From assembly GCA_030684395.1 (NCBI GenBank), contig JAUXTT010000040.1:1-64000 (forward strand): DNA of 64,000 bases, in the 5' to 3' direction. The position numbers and the translations under genes were made by a program. Origin of the DNA: Bacteroidota bacterium. Its GTDB lineage: Bacteria > Bacteroidota > Bacteroidia > B-17B0 > Aurantibacillaceae. The notes under the pieces were generated by a model. It did not search any database and was not told the DNA's origin. It saw only the letters and a program-made list of their open reading frames with translations. This document shows, piece by piece, positions 7,606-17,429 of the stretch; the stretch's first letter is position 1; every line of letters begins with the position of its first letter.

Positions 7606-8625
7606 TTATTCAATGATATAAGGATAATCCTTTTGCATATAAACATCGTGATAAAGCTCTTCCGGATCAGGGAACGGGGATTCTTCAGCAAACTGAACTG
7701 ATTCATCAACCAAAGCTTTTACTTTTGCTTCTATCGCTTCAATTCCTGCATCATCTATCCATTTATTTTTTTGAAGTGTAGCAAGTACTTTTTCAATTGG
7801 ATCCTGAGCCTGATATTCTTTTACTTCGTCTTTTGTACGGTATGTTTGAGCATCACTCATAGAGTGACCTTTATAGCGATAGGTTTTCATTTCCAATAAA
7901 GTCGGACCCTCACCTCTTCTTGCTCTTGCAACTGCTTCTTCCATTGCTTCATGAACCGCTTCTGCCGTCATACCGTCAACAGGTTTTGCAGGCATATCAT
8001 AAGCTAAACCTAATTTCCAAAGATCGTGTACGTTGGATGTACGTTCAACAGAAGTTCCCATTGCATAATTATTATTCTCTATAACAAAGATCACCGGAAG
8101 TTTCCATGTCATTGCCATGTTGAATGCCTCGTGTAAAGCACCTTGTCTAACAGCACCGTCACCCATAGAACAAACACACACATTATCTGTTCCGTTATAT
8201 TTTTCTGCAAAAGCAATACCTGCACCTAATGGAATTTGTCCGCCAACAATACCGTGCCCGCCAACAAAACCATGTTCCTTACTGAAGATGTGCATAGAGC
8301 CACCTTTACCTTTACTGCAACCAGTGATCTTTGCATACATTTCAGCCATCACATATTTTGGATGCAAACCTAAAGCAATAGGATGTGCGTGATCACGATA
8401 TGCTGTAATATGTTTGTCGCCTTTTTTAGTAGCACTCACAGTACCTGCAACAATCGCCTCCTGCCCAATGTACAAATGACAAAAACCTTTGATCTTTTGT
8501 TGAACATAAAGTTGTCCGGTTTTCTCTTCGAACTTGCGCATCAACAACATGCTTTCATACCAAGTAAGGTATTGTTCTTTGGTGAATTTTAGTTTCTTCT
8601 CCACTTTTTCTGCAACTTTTGCCAT
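7606..8625 (-). CDS. pdhA: Pyruvate dehydrogenase E1 component, alpha subunit
   Basis: This is the thiamine-diphosphate-binding alpha subunit of the E1 heterotetramer that decarboxylates pyruvate. At 339 residues it has the usual length. The ThDP motif runs from GDGAVRQGALHEA to ENNNYAMGT. The phosphorylation-loop-like segment TYRYKGHSMSD and the N-terminal LYIGQEA are also conserved. The partner beta subunit is not in this window. The gene leads an apparent transcript pdhA, four-helix-bundle gene, pdhC, with a TATATTTG -7 element 20 bp upstream of the ATG. Confidence 0.95.
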   Translation of the reverse strand: MAKVAEKVEKKLKFTKEQYLTWYESMLLMRKFEEKTGQLYVQQKIKGFCHLYIGQEAIVAGTVSATKKGDKHITAYRDHAHPIALGLHPKYVMAEMYAKITGCSKGKGGSMHIFSKEHGFVGGHGIVGGQIPLGAGIAFAEKYNGTDNVCVCSMGDGAVRQGALHEAFNMAMTWKLPVIFVIENNNYAMGTSVERTSNVHDLWKLGLAYDMPAKPVDGMTAEAVHEAMEEAVARARRGEGPTLLEMKTYRYKGHSMSDAQTYRTKDEVKEYQAQDPIEKVLATLQKNKWIDDAGIEAIEAKVKALVDESVQFAEESPFPDPEELYHDVYMQKDYPYIIE

Positions 8626-8645
8626 AGAATTTAAAATTGTAGCTA

Positions 8646-8653
8646 CAAATATA
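8646..8653 (-). promoter_or_regulatory. Promoter -7 box of pdhA
   Basis: TATATTTG on the minus strand matches the Bacteroidota -7 consensus TAnnTTTG and lies 20 bp upstream of the pdhA ATG. No convincing TTG is seen at -33. Confidence 0.5.
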
Positions 8654-8730
8654 GAAAAATTCGTGTTTCCGGCATCTAATTATGGGCTTAATATTCAATG
8701 AAAATGCAAGGAATTTAACCCTAATTTCTT

Positions 8731-8738
8731 TATATTTG
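8731..8738 (+). promoter_or_regulatory. Promoter -7 box of the PKD/PorP operon
   Basis: TATATTTG ends 6 bp before the ATG at 8745. Transcription would begin at or next to that ATG. This supports 8745 over the ATG at 8682, which would lie upstream of the transcript. Confidence 0.6.
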
Positions 8739-8744
8739 GTTTTT

Positions 8745-11700
8745 ATGTTTTTATCGAAAAAATATATACTGCCATTGCTGTTTTTTGTTTTTCCGTCTCT
8801 GTGTTCCTTTGCACACGAGCATCCGGAAACAAAGGCTTCTCTTATTCGCTTTACCGAGAATAAAAATCAATGGGATGGCTTCATAAAATATAGAGCACAA
8901 TTGGATGGCGGGGCATTGTTTTTGCAGACCAATAGGTTGACCTATCATTTTTACGATAAGGATACTTACCGCAGTATGCATGCCAGTCGAAAAATAAAGG
9001 TGAAGGAGGTAAAAAGGCATTGGTTTCATGTTAATTTTTTGAATTCGAACCCGGGAGTTGTTTTTAAATCTCATACACCTTCATCCGATTACAATAATTA
9101 TTTTATTGGGAATGATAAATCCAAATGGGCAGGAAATGTGAAGAACTATAAGGAAGTTGTTTATCAGGATCTGTGGAAGGGAATCAATCTTCAAATGATC
9201 GGAAATGACAATAGCATTAAATACAATTTTTATGTTGCACCCGGCGCAAAGATTTCAGATATTAAATTGAATTACGAAGGAGTAAAGAGTATTAAACTGA
9301 AAAATAAAACGCTTACTATTGCTACTACTATAAACGAAATTGTAGAACATGAACCATATGCTTTTCAATTAATAAATGGAATAAAAACAGAAGTGCCCTG
9401 CAATTTTAAATTGAAAGGAACTACACTTTCTTACGAGTTTCCAAATGGTTATGATGAAAATTATGAATTGGTGATTGATCCGGTTTTAGTATTTGCATGT
9501 TCTTCAGGTTCTACAGCTGATAATTTCGGGATGACCGCTACTTACGATGAAGAAGGTAATCTTTATTCAGGAGGGACAGCATTTAATGTTGGTTTTCCTA
9601 CTACCACGGGTGCTTTTGATTCAACATTTAGTAGTAATACCTTTTATGGGCAAACGGATGTTGTAATAACCAAATACGATTCATCAGGTGTTTTTTTACG
9701 CTACTCAACTTATATAGGCGGTTCTTCGGATGCAGAGGTTGTGAATAGTTTGATTGTTGATGCAAGTAATAACTTATATCTATACGCCGTTACCGCCTCT
9801 AATGATTACCCGGTAACCACTACAGCCTATGATCAAACATTTAACGGAGGGACACGAGTTAGGTTTTATAATAATGGAGCTTTTTTTGAGCACGGAACGG
9901 ATATATGTATTTCAAAGTTAAACGCAACGGGAACAGCTCTTGTATCATCTACCTTTATGGGTGGTTCATTAAACGACGGATTAAATTATACTGTTGATAG
10001 TTCATATGTTGGTACAAAGCCCCCATATGGTGACGTATATGAACCTGTTTACGATTCACTGTTTCGCAATTATGGCGATCAAAATCGTGGAGAGATCCAA
10101 TTAGACAATAATGGAAATGTTATTATTGTTAGTACAACAAGGTCTTTAGATTTTCCAATTGTAAATGGATTTGATATTACTTTAGGAGGAAAAGCTGATG
10201 CTGTTATTATGAAGCTATCTTCTGATCTTTCCTCATTGGTATGGAGTAGCTTTTTCGGTGGAAACAGTATGGAGTCTGGAAATGCAGTGTGTGTAGATGC
10301 TGATAATAATATTTTTATTACCGGAGGCACTTGTAGTTCTGATATGACTGCTACATCAGGCGCTTATACGCTTGCATATGTGGGTGGAAAATCGGATGGA
10401 TACATTGCAAAGATCAAATACGATGGAACACAGTTGTTGCATTCAACATTTATCGGAACAGGCAATTATGATCAGAATTTTTTTGTACAATTGGATAATT
10501 CAGCTAATGTATACGTTTTCGGGCAGTCGCTTGGAACCATGGCTGTTGTTAACGCTGTTTATTCAGTTGTAAATGGGAAGCAATACATTACTAAATTGGA
10601 TAGTACTTTAAGTACGCTTTTAATGCAAACCAAATTTGGAAATGGATCTTTTGCAATTAATATTTCGCCTTCAGCTTTTTTAGTGGATTGTGCAAATAAT
10701 ATATACCTGAGTGGATGGGGCGGAAATATTCTTACTGGGTCAGTGACCAATAATATGCCTTTGACTGCAAATGCTCATCAAAGTACGACAGATGGCTTTA
10801 ATTTTTATTTGATGGTGTTAGCTCCCAATGCTTCTTCATTATTATATGCAACTTATTTTGGGGGGGCATCGAGTCGTGAGCATGTAGATGGCGGTACCAG
10901 TAGGTTTGATAAAAAAGGAATAATCTATCAATCTGTTTGTGCCGGTTGCTGGGGTAATAATGATTTTCCGGTTACCCCTGGAGCGTGGCCTACATCGGTG
11001 TTGGGTTCCAATATTAATCAAGGTGTAAACAATGATGGTGCGCCAGGATGCAACAACGGAACCTTCAAATTTAATTTCGAATACGCTATTCCTGTAGCAC
11101 AAATTACAACAAGTGGGTTGAGCGGATGTACACCTTTAACGGTGAATTTCGCTAATACAAGTATCTCTACCGCTCAGTATTTATGGGATTTTGGAAATAA
11201 TGATACTACTTCAAGTGTAAATAATCCGATACGAACATTTACAACTCCGGGAACTTACACTGTAATGCTGCTTGCTAAAAATAATTCCTGTTTTAATGTG
11301 TGGGATACCGCTTTTGTAACTGTTACAGTCCATCCAAAACCAACAGTTGCCTATATCCCATCTATTGTTCCGTGTTCTGATACATTTAATTTTGCAAACA
11401 CTTCAAGTATTTTAAGTGGAACTATTTCTCATGCATGGAGTTTTGGTGACAATACTTTTTCGAGCGTAGAAGATCCTTCTCATGTTTATGCTCCTTTAGG
11501 AACTTATACCACTTCTTTAGTTGTTACATCAGACAAAGGCTGTAAGGATTCATTAAAAATCCCTGTGCAAACTTTAGTGCGACCGGATAGCGTTGGGCCT
11601 GGGATTTCTTATTGCCCGGAAGCTGCAATTCCATATCAGTTGTTTTCCACAGGAGGAACAACTTATCAATGGACACCTTCTGCGGGTTTAAGCAATACAA

Positions 11701-13319
11701 CTATTTCGAACCCTGTTGCTACGCCAACTGTTACAACAAACTATTTGGTTACCATAAGTGAAACTGATTGGGGAGGAAATAATTGCGCGAGTACTGATAC
11801 AGTTAAGATCACTGTACATCCAAAACCAATTGTTGCTTATACTCCTGCTATAGTTCCATGTACCGATTCATTTAATTTTGTAAACACTTCAAGCATTTCC
11901 AGTGGCACTATGTCTTATGCCTGGAGTTTTGGTGATAATACTTTTTCTGTTTTGGAAGATCCTTCTCATACTTATTCTCCTTTTGGAACTTACACTACTT
12001 CTTTAATTGTAACTTCCGATAAAGGCTGTATAGATTCATTAAAAATTCCTGTGCAAACAACTGTTCGTTCGGATAGCGTTGGCTTGGGTATTGCTTATTG
12101 CCCCGATTTTGCGCAGCCTTATCAATTATTTGCGACAGGTGGAACATCTTATCAATGGTCGCCTTCAGCAGGTTTAAGTAATCCAACTATTTCTAACCCT
12201 GTAGCAACACCAAGTGCAACTACTAATTATGTTGTTACAATTACGGAAACCGATTGGGGTGGAAATACATGTACTACGGTTGATACAGTTAAGGTTGCAA
12301 TTTACCCCGACATTATCTCCGATTTTAATTTAAGTGTAAATAATTGTGGGAATACCGTGACTTTTTCAGATATGTCAGTAAGTAACGCAACAGCCTGGTC
12401 ATGGGATTTTAATGATGGGGATTCTTCTCATGCTCAAAATCCAATTCATAGTTATGCAATCCCTGGAACGTATTCAATAATACTTGCAGTTGAAAATAAT
12501 TTTGGTTGTGTAGATACTGTTATAAAACCTTTAACAATTGGAGGATTCAATCCACTTTCTGTGAGCGCTTCACAAAATATTTGTAATGGAAATTCAGTTC
12601 AATTAAATGCAACAGGTGGAATCTCCTATAGCTGGGCTCCTACAACTGCATTAAGTAATTCTAATATTGCAAATCCAATTGCTACTCCAACTACCACAAC
12701 TATCTATACGGTTACCATAACAACGATTAATACAGTTGGTGATACTTGTATTTCAAATTTAGCAACAAGCGTTCAGGTTGCTTCACTTACAGCTACTCAG
12801 CTAATTGCTACTGCTAATCCTGATACTATTGCGCCGGGAGAAACAAGTTACATCAATACAAACATCGGTTCGCCATTAAACATTCAATGGACTCCGAATT
12901 ATAATTTGTCGAGTGCTACTGCTTACGATCCTTTGGCTACACCCGGACATACAACAACGTATTCGGCTATTGTAACAAATAGTATTGGTTGTAAATTTTT
13001 GCTGGACTCTGTAACTATTTATGTGATCACTAATTTGTGTGACGAAGGATCTGTCTTTGTACCTAATACTTTTTCTCCAAATCTCGATGGAAGTAATGAT
13101 GTGTTATATGTGAGAAGTAATTTTGTTACCGATTTGTACTTTGCTGTTTATAATCGCTGGGGGCAAATGGTATTTGAAACCACCGATATTAAAAAAGGCT
13201 GGGATGGAATTTATAATGGAATGAAATCAGACCCGGGTGTGTTTGGTTATTATTTAAAATACAAATGTAATAATGGCGAAGAAAGTTTTAGAAAAGGAAA
13301 TGTAACCTTGGTCAGATAA
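8745..13319 (+). CDS. Secreted SBBP-propeller/PKD protein with type IX (CHU_C) sorting domain
   Basis: I place the start at 8745: it gives a clean signal peptide (MFLSKKYILPLLFFVFPSLC, then SFAHEH), and a -7 box lies just upstream. An earlier in-frame ATG at 8682 would add 21 residues. The N-terminal region (about 35-250, starting RFTENKNQWDG) matches the domain that precedes SBBP-type beta-propellers in Bacteroidota. About 250-790 carries the propeller-like repeats (SSGVFLRYSTYIGG, YIAKIKYDGTQLLHSTFIG). PKD and Ig-like domains follow (about 800-1420), including a tandem 162-residue duplication. The end is a gliding-type C-terminal domain (VPNTFSPNLDGSNDV, YNRWGQMVFET, KGNVTLVR) that directs type IX secretion and surface attachment. 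Its stop codon directly abuts the next gene. Confidence 0.88.
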   Translation: MFLSKKYILPLLFFVFPSLCSFAHEHPETKASLIRFTENKNQWDGFIKYRAQLDGGALFLQTNRLTYHFYDKDTYRSMHASRKIKVKEVKRHWFHVNFLNSNPGVVFKSHTPSSDYNNYFIGNDKSKWAGNVKNYKEVVYQDLWKGINLQMIGNDNSIKYNFYVAPGAKISDIKLNYEGVKSIKLKNKTLTIATTINEIVEHEPYAFQLINGIKTEVPCNFKLKGTTLSYEFPNGYDENYELVIDPVLVFACSSGSTADNFGMTATYDEEGNLYSGGTAFNVGFPTTTGAFDSTFSSNTFYGQTDVVITKYDSSGVFLRYSTYIGGSSDAEVVNSLIVDASNNLYLYAVTASNDYPVTTTAYDQTFNGGTRVRFYNNGAFFEHGTDICISKLNATGTALVSSTFMGGSLNDGLNYTVDSSYVGTKPPYGDVYEPVYDSLFRNYGDQNRGEIQLDNNGNVIIVSTTRSLDFPIVNGFDITLGGKADAVIMKLSSDLSSLVWSSFFGGNSMESGNAVCVDADNNIFITGGTCSSDMTATSGAYTLAYVGGKSDGYIAKIKYDGTQLLHSTFIGTGNYDQNFFVQLDNSANVYVFGQSLGTMAVVNAVYSVVNGKQYITKLDSTLSTLLMQTKFGNGSFAINISPSAFLVDCANNIYLSGWGGNILTGSVTNNMPLTANAHQSTTDGFNFYLMVLAPNASSLLYATYFGGASSREHVDGGTSRFDKKGIIYQSVCAGCWGNNDFPVTPGAWPTSVLGSNINQGVNNDGAPGCNNGTFKFNFEYAIPVAQITTSGLSGCTPLTVNFANTSISTAQYLWDFGNNDTTSSVNNPIRTFTTPGTYTVMLLAKNNSCFNVWDTAFVTVTVHPKPTVAYIPSIVPCSDTFNFANTSSILSGTISHAWSFGDNTFSSVEDPSHVYAPLGTYTTSLVVTSDKGCKDSLKIPVQTLVRPDSVGPGISYCPEAAIPYQLFSTGGTTYQWTPSAGLSNTTISNPVATPTVTTNYLVTISETDWGGNNCASTDTVKITVHPKPIVAYTPAIVPCTDSFNFVNTSSISSGTMSYAWSFGDNTFSVLEDPSHTYSPFGTYTTSLIVTSDKGCIDSLKIPVQTTVRSDSVGLGIAYCPDFAQPYQLFATGGTSYQWSPSAGLSNPTISNPVATPSATTNYVVTITETDWGGNTCTTVDTVKVAIYPDIISDFNLSVNNCGNTVTFSDMSVSNATAWSWDFNDGDSSHAQNPIHSYAIPGTYSIILAVENNFGCVDTVIKPLTIGGFNPLSVSASQNICNGNSVQLNATGGISYSWAPTTALSNSNIANPIATPTTTTIYTVTITTINTVGDTCISNLATSVQVASLTATQLIATANPDTIAPGETSYINTNIGSPLNIQWTPNYNLSSATAYDPLATPGHTTTYSAIVTNSIGCKFLLDSVTIYVITNLCDEGSVFVPNTFSPNLDGSNDVLYVRSNFVTDLYFAVYNRWGQMVFETTDIKKGWDGIYNGMKSDPGVFGYYLKYKCNNGEESFRKGNVTLVR
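11328..12299 (+). repeat. Tandem duplication of a 486-bp unit inside the PKD gene
   Basis: Units 11328-11813 and 11814-12299 are the same length and encode closely similar 162-residue PKD plus Ig-like blocks. Shared landmarks are VHPKP, AWSFGDNTFS, YTTSL, VTSDKGC, NPVATP and ETDWGGN. Many differences are silent. Confidence 0.85.
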
Positions 13320-14975
13320 ATGAGAATATGGAAATACATATTAGTTTTTCTTGTGTCGCTTGGCGCAGGTAATATGTATGCTACACATATTGTGGGAGGA
13401 GAATTGAATTATAAACATTTGGGTGGATTTAACTATGAGTTGCGCCTGACAGTGTACCGCGATTGTTATACGGGAGTACCACCATTTGATAACCCAGCCT
13501 CAATTGGTATTTTTAATATGAATCATGTTTTGGTGCAGCAGCTACTTGTTCCTTTTATTAATTCGAGTGTTTTACCCGGAACTATAAACGATCCGTGCAC
13601 ACAGGTGCCAACTGATTTTTGTTATGAGGTAACAACATATATTGACACAGTGTATCTGCAACCCATTCCGGGAGGTTATCAATTGGCTTATCAACGCTGT
13701 TGCAGAAACCAGAACATTATTAATTTAGTTAATCCTTTGGAAGCAGGTGCTACTTATTATGCACACATACCGGATACAGCATTGATTATTTCAGATTCTA
13801 ACCCTGTGTTTACTAATTGGCCTCCTCCTTTTATTTGCGCTAATAAACCTTTGATCTTTGATCATTCTGCAACTGATATTGACGGAGATTCGCTTGTGTA
13901 TGGGTTGTACGATCCTTTTCATGGAGCTGACTATAGTGATCCAATGCCACAACCACCTTATAATCCGCCTTATACAACAGTGGTATGGCAAAGTTTATAC
14001 TCGCAGTCGAATATGCTTGGTGGTGTTCCATTGGCAATCAATTCTCAAACCGGATTACTCACTGCTACACCAAGTATTTTAGGATATTTTGTTATTGGAA
14101 TAAAAGTGAGCGAATACCTCAATGGTATTTTGATCGGAGAAACCTACAGAGATTTTCAATTTATTGTAAAAGCTTGTCCAAGTTACGTTGTTGCATCTGC
14201 AGTTGTTCCTCAAATTGTTTGTGGGGAGCCTAAAGTAATTTTTACAAACCAGAGTTCCGGGGCTTCGTCTTATTTATGGAATTTTGGAGATACAACAACT
14301 GTAAGCGATTTTTCTACTGTCATCACCCCTGATTATTTGTATCCATCTATCGGAACATACACAGCAACACTTATTGCCTATGCTACACCATCCCTGCCAC
14401 AATGTAATGATACCGCAAGTACTGTAGTGAATATTACAAATGCTTTTAAAACTGAATTCTCGTTTCAAACCTTTCCATGTAATGTGGGTAAGGTGAATTT
14501 CACTTCCAGTTCGTTTAATCCTACAAGCCTACCTGTATCTTATTCATGGGATCTTGGTGATGGCACAAGTTCAAATCTTCAGGCGTTTGAACATGTATAC
14601 GAAACGGGCGGAAATTTTGCGGTTACTTTAACTGCAAATGCAATAGGTGGAAGCGGTTGTGCGGATTCTATTTCAAGTCAGATCGTTTATATCGACCCTA
14701 AATCATCCACTTTTATTCCAAATACTTTTACACCTAATGGTGATGGTTCAAATGATGTATTTAGAGTGCGCGGACCTTTGTATAAATTTTTCTACCTTGC
14801 AGTATATAACCGTTGGGGAGAAAAAGTATTTGATACAGAAGATGCGACAAGCGGTTGGAATGGAGTTTATTCAGATAAATCTTCAGATCCGGGAGTGTAT
14901 GGTTATTATTTGAAGGCAAGTTGTGATGGAGCGGAATATTTTGAGAAAAAAGGAAATGTAACATTGATAAGATAA
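13320..14975 (+). CDS. Secreted PKD protein with type IX (CHU_C) sorting domain
   Basis: The 551-residue protein begins with a signal peptide (about 1-21, ending NMYA) followed by THIVGGELNYKHLGG, an N-terminal motif common in Bacteroidota surface proteins. The body contains an adhesin-like beta region (about 22-285) and two PKD domains (about 290-375 and 380-460; SYLWNFGDTTT, SYSWDLGDGTS). The C-terminal CHU_C sorting domain begins FIPNTFTPNGDGSNDVF and ends KGNVTLIR. Its ATG directly follows the preceding stop codon, and the PorP/SprF gene directly follows its own stop, so the three are surely one transcript. An exported surface structural or adhesive role is inferred. Confidence 0.88.
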   Translation: MRIWKYILVFLVSLGAGNMYATHIVGGELNYKHLGGFNYELRLTVYRDCYTGVPPFDNPASIGIFNMNHVLVQQLLVPFINSSVLPGTINDPCTQVPTDFCYEVTTYIDTVYLQPIPGGYQLAYQRCCRNQNIINLVNPLEAGATYYAHIPDTALIISDSNPVFTNWPPPFICANKPLIFDHSATDIDGDSLVYGLYDPFHGADYSDPMPQPPYNPPYTTVVWQSLYSQSNMLGGVPLAINSQTGLLTATPSILGYFVIGIKVSEYLNGILIGETYRDFQFIVKACPSYVVASAVVPQIVCGEPKVIFTNQSSGASSYLWNFGDTTTVSDFSTVITPDYLYPSIGTYTATLIAYATPSLPQCNDTASTVVNITNAFKTEFSFQTFPCNVGKVNFTSSSFNPTSLPVSYSWDLGDGTSSNLQAFEHVYETGGNFAVTLTANAIGGSGCADSISSQIVYIDPKSSTFIPNTFTPNGDGSNDVFRVRGPLYKFFYLAVYNRWGEKVFDTEDATSGWNGVYSDKSSDPGVYGYYLKASCDGAEYFEKKGNVTLIR

Positions 14976-16010
14976 ATGATCAAGAATGTTTACATAGCAT
15001 TTGTATTTTGTTTGCTAACTAATTTTTTAGTTGCACAGGATATTCATTTCTCACAATTTAATATGTCACCCGTAAATTTAAATCCCGCATTCACCGGTTT
15101 TTTTGACGGCGATTATAGAGGTGTTGCTAATTACAGAAGTCAGTGGTCGAGTGTTCCTGTTTCTTATTCAACCGTTTCTTTGCAGGCAGATATGCGGCAT
15201 GAAATGAAAAAGAATGTAAGCGATAGAGTAGGGCTAGGAATTCTTTTTAATAACGATGTGGCGGGAGATAGTAAATATGGAACAACTCAGTTATATATTC
15301 CTTTAAGTTACATTCATAAAGTTTCTGCCGATTCCAATTTCTTTATGAGTTTAGGATTGCAGCCGGGTATCTCATCTGTTGGTTTTAAAACGAACAAATT
15401 GAGTTTCGATAGCCAGTGGGATGGAGATGCTTACAATCCTGCTCTTGCAACTGGTGAGAATTTTCCTTTAGTTAAGAAAACATATTTTGATGTGAATACC
15501 GGTTTGGTTTTGCAGTATCAATTAAAACAACGTTCGGCCATTACTTTAGGAATCGCTCTGTCACATTTAACTTCCCCTAAAATTTCTTATTTCAAAAACG
15601 AAGACATTCAATTAGATCCAAAACTAAACAGCTATTTATCTTACACCTATCCAATAGGTCCGCAAATAGATCTTAGTGCTGAGTATTTGTTTCAGAAACA
15701 AGGGAAATACATTGAGAATGTAGTAGGTGCAAGAGTAGCCTACACCATTCCAACAAAAGATGTTTCTGCTGAAAAATCAGGTAAACAAGCTGTAAACGCC
15801 GGAATGTATTTGCGCACAAAAGACGCCCCGATCTTTAGAGTTGGTTACAATATCAACCAATGGCAATTCGGAATAAGTTATGATGTAAACACTTCAGCCT
15901 TTAAAGCAGCAACCAACCGACGTGGAGCAATCGAATTTGGATTGATCTACATCTTTAAAAAAGATAAACCATTTGTTCCGAAGAAAAGAGCTTGTCCGGT
16001 TTATATGTAG
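14976..16010 (+). CDS. PorP/SprF family type IX secretion-associated outer-membrane protein
   Basis: A signal peptide (about 1-20, ending FLVAQ) leads into DIHFSQFNMSPVNLNPAFTGFF, the typical opening of PorP/SprF proteins. The rest alternates amphipathic beta strands as expected for an outer-membrane barrel of 344 residues, ending KKDKPFVPKKRACPVYM. SprF-type paralogues are known to be needed for delivery of the co-encoded sorted protein, and PorP itself is a core component. With two CHU_C proteins directly upstream, this is most likely the dedicated SprF-like partner. A decayed copy of its last 33 codons lies at 17430-17528. Confidence 0.9.
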   Translation: MIKNVYIAFVFCLLTNFLVAQDIHFSQFNMSPVNLNPAFTGFFDGDYRGVANYRSQWSSVPVSYSTVSLQADMRHEMKKNVSDRVGLGILFNNDVAGDSKYGTTQLYIPLSYIHKVSADSNFFMSLGLQPGISSVGFKTNKLSFDSQWDGDAYNPALATGENFPLVKKTYFDVNTGLVLQYQLKQRSAITLGIALSHLTSPKISYFKNEDIQLDPKLNSYLSYTYPIGPQIDLSAEYLFQKQGKYIENVVGARVAYTIPTKDVSAEKSGKQAVNAGMYLRTKDAPIFRVGYNINQWQFGISYDVNTSAFKAATNRRGAIEFGLIYIFKKDKPFVPKKRACPVYM

Positions 16011-16164
16011 GGAGGTTTGAGTTAGTACACCTTAGCTTTTGACCCGCGCGAAAAGGTTAGAAAAGAGGCTTCAAATCACGCAAGAAAAAAAGCTGATATT
16101 ACTTTTATCCGAACGGAGCACTTTCGAGTGTGTTGGATTTTTAAGTGGTTGGTTCCAAATTAAA

Positions 16165-16905
16165 CTAAATATAATTAGGCATAACGTAATTCATAAACCA
16201 CTGTGGCAGTTTATTTACTTTAATTTCCAATATGCCTTCAAATACTTCCGCTAGTAAAACTTGTTTTTTTCCCGAGTTGTCAAATAAATAAACCCTATCA
16301 GATAATTGAATAGCTTGAAAAAGGTTTTTCAATGTGTTTGGGTATCTTGATCTTATTTTAGCTTGCTCAACAACATGCCCACCTTTATCTACTCTGTTTT
16401 CTACCCGTGAGATATTAATATCCGGATTATCTGTGCATACGAAATACAAATAGGTTTTATATCCGTTTTCTCTTGCTTCTTCAATTTCTTCCAGTTTTGA
16501 TTCGTGACTCATGACTGTTTCAAAAGAAAATGATTTATTACTCTTATAAAGCAGGTGTCTAATAAACGAAGCAGCAAAAGAGGCCTCATAGCTATGGGTA
16601 GTTTTAGATTTATCAACGATAAAGTTTTCCGCAACTTCAATATTAATTATTCTGTTTTCCTTCTTTGCTTTTTTAATAAGAGATTGCGCCGCTTTGGATT
16701 TCTTGAAGTTGTCCAAATCTTTTTGATGAGCCTTTAGTCCTATTTCAGTTAAATCAATTAAACCCTTAGTTCCCAAAAGGATTTCTAGTTCATCGGCGTT
16801 AATAAAATATCCCGGGTTATATAGTTTTTTGAACTCATTAAAGAGTGTGCTCTTTCCCGAACCGTTTGGTCCGGCGAAAACGCGAAGTCTTTTATTTTTT
16901 AGCAT
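16165..16905 (-). CDS. Zeta-toxin-like P-loop kinase (toxin)
   Basis: The 246-residue protein starts with a Walker A motif (AGPNGSGKST, K18) and YFINADELE, typical of zeta-toxin/AAA-33 kinases. It later shows RVENRVDKGGHVV followed by KIRSRYPNTLKNL, the usual second half of this group. Zeta toxins phosphorylate UDP-activated sugars and so block envelope synthesis, but the substrate of this clade is not established. The upstream gene overlaps it by 14 bp and is the likely antitoxin. The pair lies between porP and a porP relic, suggesting acquisition at this site. Confidence 0.82.
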   Translation of the reverse strand: MLKNKRLRVFAGPNGSGKSTLFNEFKKLYNPGYFINADELEILLGTKGLIDLTEIGLKAHQKDLDNFKKSKAAQSLIKKAKKENRIINIEVAENFIVDKSKTTHSYEASFAASFIRHLLYKSNKSFSFETVMSHESKLEEIEEARENGYKTYLYFVCTDNPDINISRVENRVDKGGHVVEQAKIRSRYPNTLKNLFQAIQLSDRVYLFDNSGKKQVLLAEVFEGILEIKVNKLPQWFMNYVMPNYI

Positions 16906-17233
16906 GAAAGATCATTCCTTTTTTTATTACAAGGGAATTTGATGAACGTTCACGTTTTTCCTTATTCTTTACGATTTCCCGACTTCCATCAGCTTGCTCT
17001 TTATATAAAATTCCGTTTTCAATGAAGGTGATGCTCAAACCAAGTGCTTTTGATTCCCTTATTGCTTTGGCAGCACTTGATTTACCAACTTTTATTAAGG
17101 ATGCAGTTTGTTTAGGATCTCTTCTAAACGATTTTATTACGTTTTTTTTAGAGCTTGATTTTTTTACGGTCTTTTTTGCAGAAGTATTCCTTCTGACCTT
17201 TTTAACCGAACTCACTTTTGCCGCAATTGCCAT
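16892..17233 (-). CDS. Putative antitoxin of the zeta-like pair, lysine-rich N-terminus
   Basis: The 113-residue protein precedes and overlaps the toxin gene by 14 bp, implying translational coupling. Residues 1-40 are basic and of low complexity (KKVRRNTSAKKTVKKSSSKK). The middle part (about 55-90) includes ESKALGLSITFIENGILYK followed by DGSREIV, a pattern of short Bacteroidota proteins found upstream of zeta-like ATPases. It does not look like the classic epsilon antitoxin. The basic arm could bind DNA for autoregulation, an inference. Confidence in the gene is high and in the antitoxin role moderate. Confidence 0.7.
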   Translation of the reverse strand: MAIAAKVSSVKKVRRNTSAKKTVKKSSSKKNVIKSFRRDPKQTASLIKVGKSSAAKAIRESKALGLSITFIENGILYKEQADGSREIVKNKEKRERSSNSLVIKKGMIFHAKK

Positions 17234-17429
17234 GGTGCTAAATTTAACTAATTGTACGTAAACAAACAGAATTAAGTTGTTCCCTTTAAAATACGAATTT
17301 AACTAGTTATTACTTAAAATAAAACTAAATGGAGAAAAATATGCAATTGTTATTTTCAAGAAGTGTTATCAACCTGTATGATTTTCAGATCCAATAGATA
17401 GGAAAATCCCTTTTTGTAATAATGGCGAG

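Noticed and set aside
8682-8744. Upstream ATG for the large PKD protein
   Set aside because: It would place 21 residues before an otherwise ideal signal peptide and lies upstream of the -7 box.
16039-16254. 71-codon open frame after porP
   Set aside because: It overlaps the end of the toxin gene on the other strand and has no recognisable features.
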